DNA of 7,605 nucleotides, from assembly GCA_003453695.1 (NCBI GenBank), contig DMNK01000150.1, positions 1-7,605 on the forward strand, read 5' to 3'. Source of the stretch: Acidimicrobiaceae bacterium (GTDB taxonomy: Bacteria > Actinomycetota > Acidimicrobiia > Acidimicrobiales > UBA8190). Both the position numbers and the translations under genes were made by a program. Of this stretch, positions 1 to 5,715 are shown one piece after another (the first letter of the stretch is position 1; each line of letters opens with the position of its first letter). The notes beneath the pieces were generated by a model. That model was given only the letters and a program-made list of their open reading frames with translations, did not search any database and was not told the DNA's origin.

Positions 1-264
1 GCTCCCGGCACTTCCGATCGGGTTTCCCCCGGAGCCGTCGATCTATTTGCCGCCGCGAAAACGGGCGCCTCCTCCGTGCCCCGACATCGGCCGGTCCTGA
101 GCTGGACGTACCGTGTCCGTATGTCCGAGCGATCTGCCTCAAACCAAAGACGCCTTTTGGCTCAATGCCTTTTGGCTCAAGGGCGTGAAGCATGGACGCG
201 CGACGGCGGACCTGACACGGGGCGCCACGGTCAGCAGCCGCCAGGCTGATCAGGCAATTCGAAG
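1..264. other. Non-coding stretch left of the tRNA
   Basis: I find no convincing reading frame here on either strand. GCTCC at 1-5 can pair with GGAGC at 31-35 around a GC-rich interior, so the left edge may be part of a hairpin cut by the window. No T-run follows it, so I do not call it a terminator. A tandem 15-bp repeat lies at 151-180. No recognisable riboswitch or small-RNA consensus was seen. Confidence 0.4.
151..180. repeat. Tandem duplication of a 15-bp unit
   Basis: Bases 151-165 and 166-180 are adjacent copies of the same 15-mer, differing only in the first base (C versus T). The shared 14 bases are GCCTTTTGGCTCAA. With only two copies it looks like a slippage duplication. It lies in non-coding DNA downstream of the 3' end of the tRNA gene. 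No function can be assigned. Confidence 0.8.
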
Positions 265-339
265 TCGGGGTGGCCGGATTTGAACCGGCGGCCTCCACGT
301 CCCGAACGTGGCGCGCTAACCAAGCTGCGCTACACCCCG
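265..339 (-). tRNA. tRNA-Pro (anticodon CGG)
   Basis: The minus strand folds as a complete 75-nt cloverleaf. It has a 7-bp acceptor stem (CGGGGTG with CACCCCG), a 4-bp D stem (GCGC with GCGC), and a 5-bp anticodon stem (CCACG with CGTGG) around the loop TTCGGGA. The variable loop has 5 nt, and the T stem GCCGG with CCGGC closes the loop TTCAAAT. The anticodon is CGG, which reads the proline codon CCG. The discriminator base is A. The gene does not encode CCA (CTTC follows), so the CCA tail must be added after transcription. No internal intron or truncation is seen. Confidence 0.97.
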
Positions 340-340
340 A

Positions 341-354
341 TGCCCTCACGGGCA
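341..354 (-). other. Small hairpin in the tRNA-Pro 5' leader
   Basis: TGCCC (341-345) and GGGCA (350-354) form a perfect 5-bp stem with a 4-base loop, ending one base upstream of the mature 5' end of tRNA-Pro. It would lie in the precursor leader removed by RNase P. It may be chance in GC-rich DNA. Confidence 0.3.
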
Positions 355-361
355 GGAGCCA

Positions 362-390
362 ATGCTATCGGTCTGGTCTAGCGTGCTCGA
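362..390 (-). promoter_or_regulatory. Possible sigma-70-type promoter of tRNA-Pro
   Basis: On the minus strand TCGAGC (385-390) and TAGCAT (362-367) are separated by exactly 17 bases. They match TTGACA at three of six positions and TATAAT at four of six. Transcription would start near 355, giving a leader of about 15 nt. The match is weak; spacing and position are the main support. Confidence 0.25.
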
Positions 391-528
391 CCCTCGGCAG
401 TGCGACGGCCGGCCGCCAAGTCCGACGGGCTTCGGGCAGCGCTCTTGTGCCCTCGCCGCCGACTCGAGCTGTCGGTGGGCGAGTGCCTGCTCGTCAACCG
501 GCCTGCCCCCGGGTGATGCTCCGCGAAG

Positions 529-544
529 TTCAAGTAGGCTTGAA
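529..544 (+). promoter_or_regulatory. SoxR-box-like inverted repeat upstream of soxR
   Basis: TTCAAG (529-534) and CTTGAA (539-544) are a perfect 6-bp inverted repeat around a 4-base spacer. Known SoxR boxes have the core TCAAG-N4-CTTGA, which is matched exactly here. The dyad centre is about 47 bases upstream of the soxR start codon, so autoregulation is the simplest reading. I cannot find good -35/-10 elements flanking it on either strand. Confidence 0.65.
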
Positions 545-545
545 G

Positions 546-558
546 CCAAGCAACTTGG
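546..558 (+). promoter_or_regulatory. Second CAAG/CTTG dyad next to the SoxR box
   Basis: CCAAG (546-550) and CTTGG (554-558) form a perfect inverted repeat with a 3-base spacer. It repeats the CAAG...CTTG core of the neighbouring SoxR-like box with one base less between the arms. Its centre is about 15-16 bp from the first. It could be an auxiliary site for the same regulator or a coincidence. Confidence 0.35.
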
Positions 559-583
559 GAGATCGGGGATCGAGAACCACGAT

Positions 584-1063
584 ATGGAACTGACGCTCAG
601 CATCGGCGAGGTCGCCGAGCGATCCGGCATGGCCACCTCAGCGCTCCGCTTCTACGAAGATCAAGGACTGATCTCGTCCGAACGCACATCCGGCGGACAT
701 CGCCTCTACAACCGCGCCGTGTTGCGGCGCCTCGCCTTCATCCGCGTCGCCCAGCGGGTGGGGCTGAGCCTCGCAGACATCAGCGCTGCCCTCGGCGAGC
801 TGCCCGCCGGGCGAACGCCGACCAAGGACGACTGGGAACGCCTGTCGAGAAGGTGGCGAGGTCATCTCGATGAGCGGATCACCCTGCTCGAGAGGCTGCG
901 GGATCAGCTGACGTCGTGCATCGGCTGCGGCTGTCTCTCGCTGCGGACCTGCGCACTTTCGAATCCGGAAGACGCCGCGGGCGCCCTCGGAAGTGGACCG
1001 CGCTATCTGCTCGGGGACTCGTCGAAGGACGCCGTGGCGTACCTGACACGTGCAAAGGGCTGA
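584..1063 (+). CDS. soxR: SoxR, redox-sensing MerR-family transcriptional activator
   Basis: A 159-residue protein of normal SoxR length. Residues 6-75 are a MerR-type winged helix-turn-helix, with the signature SALRFYEDQGLI at 19-30 and the wing around GGHRLY (37-42). Residues 83-111 form the dimerisation helix. Cys112, Cys115, Cys117 and Cys123 give the CX2CXCX5C cluster motif that ligates the [2Fe-2S] centre; this motif separates SoxR from other MerR proteins. In the family, oxidation of the cluster by redox-cycling compounds or nitric oxide switches on promoters carrying the SoxR box. I start at ATG 584 because MELTLSIGE matches the family's N-terminus. The same frame runs open further upstream, but that extension has no family character and would run through the SoxR-like box at 529-544. 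There is no strong Shine-Dalgarno sequence. No adjacent SoxR target gene is visible: the upstream neighbour is a tRNA and the downstream neighbour is convergent. Confidence 0.95.
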   Translation: MELTLSIGEVAERSGMATSALRFYEDQGLISSERTSGGHRLYNRAVLRRLAFIRVAQRVGLSLADISAALGELPAGRTPTKDDWERLSRRWRGHLDERITLLERLRDQLTSCIGCGCLSLRTCALSNPEDAAGALGSGPRYLLGDSSKDAVAYLTRAKG

Positions 1064-1172
1064 CGGAAGGACCCTCGTAGGGACATCGCCACCGGATCGA
1101 TTCCGACAGACGGCAACAGCGCTACCAGCCCCGCTTCCGCCGTTCTCGGCGAAGCCGGAGGACGGCCATCAA

Positions 1173-1202
1173 CTTTCGCCAGATGAATCCCATAGGCGAA
1201 GG
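1173..1202. other. Hairpin between soxR and the convergent permease gene
   Basis: The space at 1064-1272 between these convergent genes holds no convincing gene. Within it TTCGCC (1175-1180) pairs with GGCGAA (1195-1200) over a 14-base loop. A smaller CCCT/AGGG hairpin lies at 1072-1082, just after the soxR stop. Neither is followed by a T-run on either strand, so they are not typical intrinsic terminators. They might still mark the transcript ends of the two genes. Confidence 0.3.
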
Positions 1203-1272
1203 GTAGCCCCGGCGGTTGCTGAAAGAGTGGTCACCGGCGCCGTCTGCGGATTGGTCGTTCCCCAGCGAGCGT

Positions 1273-2457
1273 TCAGTGGCCGCTGTTGGCGTGGTGGTAG
1301 GTGTGCGACGAAGCGTCGTCCGGTTCGCCACCCATCATTTTGAGCATGGACACACCCCCGGTGCGTACGAAGCGGTAGGTCAATCCGGCGGCGATCACAA
1401 GGAAGACGATGTTGAGCACAGACGTGTAGTCCCAATGTACGTTCGTGACTCCGACCTTGGCATGCCGTGTGGCCGGGACGATTCCCAAGCCGCCGAAGAT
1501 GAGCTCGACGACGTAACCGGCCAGCACCATCGACGCGTAGAAGGCGGAGAGCAGGAACAGCATCATGCGGGTGCCGTAGTACTTCCGGTAGATCAAGAGG
1601 ATGGGGATGATGATGAGGTCGGCGAACAGGAATGACACCACGCCACCGAAGCTGATGCCTCCGTTCCACAACACGGCCGCCAGCGGCACGTTCCCGATCG
1701 AGCACACGAAGCTCAACATGCTGACCACCGGGCCGACGAGCGGCCCCCAGACCCTCGATGCCACAGGGTGGTGGACGAAGAAGAAGGCCTGCCAGAAGCT
1801 ATTGGGCACCCAGGCAGCCAGCGCTCCGGTGATGAGCAGGCCGCCAACGATGTCCCGAAGCACAGCCGTCCACTCAGAGACGAAGATGTGCGATACGGCG
1901 GTCAGGCCTGAGGTCGATGAAAGCCGCCGCCACAGGCTGCCCTGTTGCTGGATCGACATGTCCATGGCGGCATGGCCCTCCATGGACCCCGCCACGCCCT
2001 TCTCTGCCTGGCCCCTGGCGACGTCGAGGAGGCGTCGGCGCAGGAACAATCGGAAGAAGAGCGCGAGGAACACGACCATGAGCGGTCCACCCACGAACTC
2101 GGCCGCCGTGAACTGCCAGCCGATGAGCACAGCCAGGATGATCCCCAGCTCGACCACGAGGTTGGTCGAGGCGATCTCGAAGGTCATGGCGGCAACGAAG
2201 CTCGCGCCCTTGCGGAACAACGACCGGGCGAGGGCCACGGCGGCGTAGGAGCAGGAGGACGACGCCGAGCCCAGAGCGGAGGCCAGCACCAGCGTCCTGG
2301 GCCGGGTGTCGCCCAGCAACCGGACCACGCTGGCGCGGCGCACCACGGCAGCAACGATCGACGCCAGAAGGAAGCCGAGGATGAGGGCCCACAGGATCTG
2401 CCACGTCATCGAGCCGGAGACCTCGAGGGCGTGGCCGATGGCGTGGAGGAACCTCAC
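1273..2457 (-). CDS. YraQ/ArsP-family (DUF318) membrane permease, probable metal or metalloid efflux
   Basis: A 394-residue polytopic membrane protein of the PF03773 permease family. Two similar halves each carry a conserved cysteine motif: SSSCSYAA at 66-73 and FVCSIGNVPLAA at 250-261. Each is followed by a hydrophobic stretch (about 86-138 and 272-325). The first membrane segment is at about 19-39 and the last at about 346-363. The cytoplasmic-type loop between the halves contains GHAAMDMS (161-168), and the C-terminus is histidine-rich (HTYHHANSGH, 385-394), both suggesting metal contact. Family members move or detoxify arsenicals or metals; the substrate here is not determined. The gene lies 34 bases after a CsoR-type repressor and is probably co-transcribed with it. 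The start is GTG at 2455-2457, the furthest upstream possible because an in-frame TGA precedes it; ATG at residue 17 is an alternative. Confidence 0.85.
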   Translation of the reverse strand: MRFLHAIGHALEVSGSMTWQILWALILGFLLASIVAAVVRRASVVRLLGDTRPRTLVLASALGSASSSCSYAAVALARSLFRKGASFVAAMTFEIASTNLVVELGIILAVLIGWQFTAAEFVGGPLMVVFLALFFRLFLRRRLLDVARGQAEKGVAGSMEGHAAMDMSIQQQGSLWRRLSSTSGLTAVSHIFVSEWTAVLRDIVGGLLITGALAAWVPNSFWQAFFFVHHPVASRVWGPLVGPVVSMLSFVCSIGNVPLAAVLWNGGISFGGVVSFLFADLIIIPILLIYRKYYGTRMMLFLLSAFYASMVLAGYVVELIFGGLGIVPATRHAKVGVTNVHWDYTSVLNIVFLVIAAGLTYRFVRTGGVSMLKMMGGEPDDASSHTYHHANSGH

Positions 2458-2491
2458 TGCTCGACTCGCTGCCGCGGTTCCTCAGCGGCGC

Positions 2492-2773
2492 TCACGAGCG
2501 GACCAGCCTCGCAATAGCAGCAGACGCCTCGGCCACCTTGTCGTCCATCTCGGGCCCGCCCGACTGCATGGCCTTCCGCACGCAATGGCTCAGGTGCTCG
2601 TCGAGCAGGCCGAGGGCGACCTCTTGCAGCGCCCCAGTAACCGCCGAGACCTGGGTGAGCACGTCGATGCAGTAGGCCTCTTCCTCCACCATGCGCTGCA
2701 GGCCACGTACCTGGCCCTCGATCCGCCTCAGGCGCCGCCGCACGGACTCTTTGCTGTCGCGGTAGCCGACCAT
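2492..2773 (-). CDS. CsoR/RcnR-family metal-sensing transcriptional repressor
   Basis: A 93-residue all-helical protein of the DUF156 (CsoR/RcnR/FrmR) family, at the usual length. Residues 10-28 carry the basic helix RRRLRRIEGQVRGLQRM typical of the family. Cys35, His60 and Cys64 have the spacing C-X24-H-X3-C of the Cu(I)-binding triad of CsoR, and Tyr34 occupies the second-shell tyrosine position. There is no N-terminal histidine of the kind that RcnR uses for Ni/Co, and the central His argues against the persulfide sensor CstR. Copper is therefore the best guess, but the partner gene is a YraQ-type permease rather than the usual copper ATPase. The ATG start is well supported by AGGAGG nine bases upstream. 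A palindromic operator precedes that site, so the repressor probably controls its own operon and releases DNA on metal binding. Confidence 0.93.
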   Translation of the reverse strand: MVGYRDSKESVRRRLRRIEGQVRGLQRMVEEEAYCIDVLTQVSAVTGALQEVALGLLDEHLSHCVRKAMQSGGPEMDDKVAEASAAIARLVRS

Positions 2774-2782
2774 CGTCGCTGA

Positions 2783-2788
2783 CCTCCT
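2783..2788 (-). promoter_or_regulatory. Strong ribosome binding site of the CsoR-family gene
   Basis: AGGAGG on the minus strand lies nine bases before the ATG. It is the clearest Shine-Dalgarno sequence in the window and fixes the start of the repressor gene. Confidence 0.85.
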
Positions 2789-2790
2789 CT

Positions 2791-2809
2791 TATACCCCCA
2801 TAGGGTATA
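2791..2809 (-). promoter_or_regulatory. CsoR-type operator
   Basis: TATACCC (2791-2797) and GGGTATA (2803-2809) are a perfect 7-bp inverted repeat around the 5-base spacer CCATA. A TACCC...GGGTA dyad with a C/G-rich centre is the operator type bound by the CsoR/RcnR family. It lies two bases beyond the ribosome binding site of the repressor gene. Its TATA-containing arms could double as a -10 element, so bound repressor would block transcription. No clear -35 hexamer is seen. Confidence 0.8.
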
Positions 2810-2896
2810 TGGGTTGGCGCCGGGGCGGTCGTGGCCGTCGGGGCGCCTGGCCGCATGGCGGTGCGGGACCCCCGAAAATTGAGCGCGCCGTCACAA

Positions 2897-2916
2897 TTGG
2901 GGACCAAAGGCCCTGA
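2897..2916 (+). promoter_or_regulatory. DosR/DevR-like box upstream of the GGDEF-EAL gene
   Basis: The 20 bases match the mycobacterial DosR consensus TTSGGGACTWWAGTCCCSAA at 16 positions, including the whole GGGAC and CCC cores. The core reads GGGACC-AAA-GGCCCT, an imperfect dyad. It lies about 84 bases upstream of the ATG at 3001, a reasonable place for an activator site. No DosR-type regulator is encoded in the window, so it would act in trans. Confidence 0.5.
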
Positions 2917-2954
2917 CGGAGCGCACCGGGGTTGCCGACATCCTGGGCAACGGG

Positions 2955-2992
2955 GGTGACGGTCACCGGGGCCGGCCCCGCCCGAGCGGGAG
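2955..2992 (+). promoter_or_regulatory. Cluster of inverted repeats overlapping the GGDEF-EAL gene's ribosome binding site
   Basis: Three GC-rich dyads lie head to tail before the start codon. GGTGAC-G-GTCACC (2955-2967) and the 14-bp perfect palindrome CGGGGCCGGCCCCG (2967-2980) come first. A 5-bp hairpin follows, CCCGC (2977-2981) with GCGGG (2986-2990). The last hairpin's 3' arm contains most of the Shine-Dalgarno sequence CGGGAG (2987-2992). It shares bases with the palindrome, so the two cannot form fully together. This could hide the ribosome binding site, but in GC-rich DNA it could also be chance. Confidence 0.35.
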
Positions 2993-3000
2993 CGTGGCCA

Positions 3001-5715
3001 ATGAGGCGTCGGATCCGACTGCTGAACCTGCAGCGAATGACCGTGGGAATCCTGGTGGCGGGCGTAGTGGTGAGTGCCGTCGTCTTCACCCTTGCCCGTG
3101 GATCGGTGCAGCACGACAACGAGCTGTTGCTCCGACAGGAAGCCTCTCAGGCGTCCCTCGTGCTCGGGCCCTACGTGGCCCAGCCCCAGCCCGAGATCGC
3201 CAACCTCGCCAGCCTGGTGACCACCAGCGGAGTCGACGCCGCCGCCTGGGACAAGTCGGCGGCCACTGCCGCGGCCCAATCCGCGGCGAGTGCCGTGGCC
3301 CTGGTGCAACTCGTGGGCGGGAACCTCCAGGTGGTGACGAGCACCGGCACCCCCCACGCACCCTTCGGATCAGGCGCCGACGCGACCTTGGTCGCCGCCG
3401 TCGACGCCGGGCACCTGCCCTACGACGTGGCCTACAGCGCCGGAGGGCAGCGGTTCATCGGCCAGCTCTCGACCCCCGCCGCGCTCCCCAAGGGCTATGC
3501 GCTGTACACCGAGAGCCGGGCGCTGTCCGCTCCCATCTCGCTGGCAACGCTCCCCGGCCACCCGTTCGCCGACATCGAAGGCGCGCTGTATGTGGGGCGG
3601 GAGGCGCCGCAAGACCTGGTGTTCACCACCACCTCCCGTCTTCCGCTGCGCGGCCAGCGGGCCGTGACGGTCGTGAACGACTCCGAGGCGTTCGCCTCCT
3701 CCCGGTCGGAGATCAGCAGCAAGGTGGGGTCCGTGTCCTCCCAGGGCAACCTCGTTCTCGTCATCAAGGCGACGACCAGCCTGATCGGCACGGCGTCTGA
3801 CCGTCTGCCTTGGGTCCTCCTGGGCGGGCTCCTGCTGAGCTCGCTGGCGGTGGCCGTGCTCTTCGAGATCTCTGGCCGCCGGCGAGGCCGCGCCGTTGCG
3901 GTGGCCGCCGAGCTCGAGGAGCGCAACAGCATGCTGGACGTCGCCATCGCCGAGCAGGAGCGCACGCACGCCCGTTTCGCCGCCATGGTCCGCTCCTCGT
4001 CAGACCTCACCACCGTGGTCGACGCGGAAGGCATCATCCTGTACCAGAGCCCGTCGTCGACCGGGCTCCTGGGCTGGGATCCCGACCAGTTGGTGGGCAC
4101 GAGCTTCACCGGCCTCGTGCGACCCGACGACCGCCTGGTGTGGCATCGGTCCATGACCTACGTCGTCCAAGAGCCGGACACCCAGCGGTCGGCCACATGG
4201 CACCTCACGACCGTCGACGGCGCCGACGTCTCCGTGGAGACCCGCATCACCAACCTTCTCGACGACCCGGCGGTGTTCGGCATCGTCCTCAACAGCCGAG
4301 ACGTGACCGAGCGAGTGCGGCTGGAGGAGGAGCTGCGCCACCAGGCGTTCCACGACTCGCTCACGGGGCTCGCCAACCGGGCGCTCTTCCAGGACCGGCT
4401 GGTGCACGCCGCCGCCCGCCTGGAGCGCACGGGCGAGCCCATCAGCGTGCTGTTCCTCGACCTCGACGACTTCAAGTCGGTCAACGACGGGAGGGGTCAC
4501 TACACCGGCGACGAGGTGCTCCGCTCCGTCGGTGACCGGCTCCGCCAGACGGTCCGCGCCGGTGACACCCTCGCCCGTCTGGGAGGCGACGAGTTCGCCG
4601 TCCTTCTCGAGGGGGCCGACGAGGCCACGGCGGTGACCACGGCCGGTCGCGTCCTCGAAGCCCTGCAGCGCCCCTTCCCGGTGGCCGGGACGGAGGCCGG
4701 CATCCGGGCCAGCATCGGAATCGTCTCCCCTTCAGAAGCACCCATCGACGCCGATGACCTGCTGCGCGACGCCGACATCGCCATGTACGCCGCCAAGAGC
4801 GCGGGCAAGGACCAGTGGGCCGTGTTCCGTCCCAGTCTGTACGACAAGGTGATCAACCGGCTCCAGCTGGAGACCGACCTGTCCCGGGCGATCGACAACG
4901 ACGAGCTGGCCGTGCAGTACCAGCCCGTCGTCGACCTCCGTTCCGGGCAGGTGCGCGGCATCGAGGCCCTCATGCGCTGGCGCCATCCCTACCGAGGCAC
5001 CGTCATGCCCGGCGATTTCATCCCCATCGCCGAGAGCACGGGGTTGATCGTCCCGATGGGAAGATGGCTGCTCAACCGGGCGTGTCACGACGTCCGCCGT
5101 CTGCAGGTGGAGGCGAGACGTCCGGACCTCCGTCTCGCCGTGAACCTCTCCGCCCGGCAACTCGACGACGAGGACCTCGTAGACGACGTCCAAGTGGCGC
5201 TGCTGACGTCCGGCCTTCGACCCGAATTCCTCACGTTGGAGATCACCGAGTCCGTCTTCATGGCGAACCCCGACCGTTCGGTTCGGGTTCTCGAGCAGCT
5301 GCGCGGGCTCGGGGTCAAGATGTCCATCGACGACTTCGGCACGGGCTACTCGTCGCTCTCGTATTTGCAGCGTCTGCCCGTCGACGAGCTGAAGATCGAC
5401 CGGAGTTTCGTCGTCGACGCCTCCGCCGCCGGCGACACCACGGCCCTGGTCGACACGATCGTCCGGTTGGCCGAGGACTTCGGGCTAGAGACCGTGGCCG
5501 AGGGCGTCGAGACGGAGGAGCAGCTGCACCGCCTGCGGCGGGCCGGCTGCCGCCTCGCCCAGGGCTTCCTCTTCGCCCACCCCTCCGACATCGACGAGAC
5601 AAGCCGTCTGCTCGTCTCGGCGGCCAGCCATTCGGCGGGCGGCCGGGGCGGGGAGCGTGGTGCCGGTGGAACCCGGGTCGGGCCCGGCGAGGTCCGCCAG
5701 CTGAGCCGAGGCTAG
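3001..5715 (+). CDS. Membrane-anchored PAS-GGDEF-EAL protein (c-di-GMP cyclase/phosphodiesterase)
   Basis: A 904-residue enzyme of c-di-GMP turnover. The first membrane segment is at 14-32 and the second at 270-288. Between them lies an extracytoplasmic region of about 235 residues that I cannot assign to a known sensor domain. A helical linker and a PAS domain (about 323-437) follow. The GGDEF domain (about 448-610) has an intact GGDEF at 528-532 and an RxxD inhibitory site (RAGD, 519-522) at the expected distance. The EAL domain (about 620-870) has Glu655 of EAL, Asn715, Glu750, Asp777-Asp778 (DDFGTGYSS), Lys798, Glu834 and Gln854, so it looks catalytically competent. The last 25 or so residues are a Gly/Arg-rich tail. 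I start at ATG 3001 because CGGGAG lies eight bases upstream and basic residues lead straight into the first membrane segment. A TTG at 2932 would add 23 residues that look like non-coding sequence. Whether net activity is synthesis or breakdown cannot be read from sequence. Confidence 0.93.
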   Translation: MRRRIRLLNLQRMTVGILVAGVVVSAVVFTLARGSVQHDNELLLRQEASQASLVLGPYVAQPQPEIANLASLVTTSGVDAAAWDKSAATAAAQSAASAVALVQLVGGNLQVVTSTGTPHAPFGSGADATLVAAVDAGHLPYDVAYSAGGQRFIGQLSTPAALPKGYALYTESRALSAPISLATLPGHPFADIEGALYVGREAPQDLVFTTTSRLPLRGQRAVTVVNDSEAFASSRSEISSKVGSVSSQGNLVLVIKATTSLIGTASDRLPWVLLGGLLLSSLAVAVLFEISGRRRGRAVAVAAELEERNSMLDVAIAEQERTHARFAAMVRSSSDLTTVVDAEGIILYQSPSSTGLLGWDPDQLVGTSFTGLVRPDDRLVWHRSMTYVVQEPDTQRSATWHLTTVDGADVSVETRITNLLDDPAVFGIVLNSRDVTERVRLEEELRHQAFHDSLTGLANRALFQDRLVHAAARLERTGEPISVLFLDLDDFKSVNDGRGHYTGDEVLRSVGDRLRQTVRAGDTLARLGGDEFAVLLEGADEATAVTTAGRVLEALQRPFPVAGTEAGIRASIGIVSPSEAPIDADDLLRDADIAMYAAKSAGKDQWAVFRPSLYDKVINRLQLETDLSRAIDNDELAVQYQPVVDLRSGQVRGIEALMRWRHPYRGTVMPGDFIPIAESTGLIVPMGRWLLNRACHDVRRLQVEARRPDLRLAVNLSARQLDDEDLVDDVQVALLTSGLRPEFLTLEITESVFMANPDRSVRVLEQLRGLGVKMSIDDFGTGYSSLSYLQRLPVDELKIDRSFVVDASAAGDTTALVDTIVRLAEDFGLETVAEGVETEEQLHRLRRAGCRLAQGFLFAHPSDIDETSRLLVSAASHSAGGRGGERGAGGTRVGPGEVRQLSRG

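Noticed and set aside
265..339. tRNA-Pro as an integration site for a mobile element
   Set aside because: I see no repeat of the tRNA 3' end, no integrase and no foreign-looking genes in the window.
362..583. N-terminal extension of SoxR
   Set aside because: The 74 extra residues do not resemble any SoxR N-terminus and would overlap the SoxR-like box; MELTLSIGE at 584 fits the family.
270..593. Plus-strand open frame running across the tRNA
   Set aside because: It lies over a complete tRNA-Pro and has no protein-like character.
1050..1343. Possible small gene between soxR and the permease
   Set aside because: It overlaps both neighbours, is rich in Arg and Pro, and shows no motif or ribosome binding site.
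1945..2517. 190-residue plus-strand frame antisense to the permease
   Set aside because: Its Glu/Gly/His-rich composition is what the antisense of a high-GC membrane-protein gene gives; the minus-strand frame has clear family motifs.
2932..3000. TTG start adding 23 residues to the GGDEF-EAL protein
   Set aside because: The ATG at 3001 has a well-placed Shine-Dalgarno sequence, and the extension would be coded by the hairpin cluster.
2900..3000. c-di-GMP riboswitch in the leader of the GGDEF-EAL gene
   Set aside because: I do not see the conserved core of the c-di-GMP riboswitch classes; only GC-rich dyads are present.
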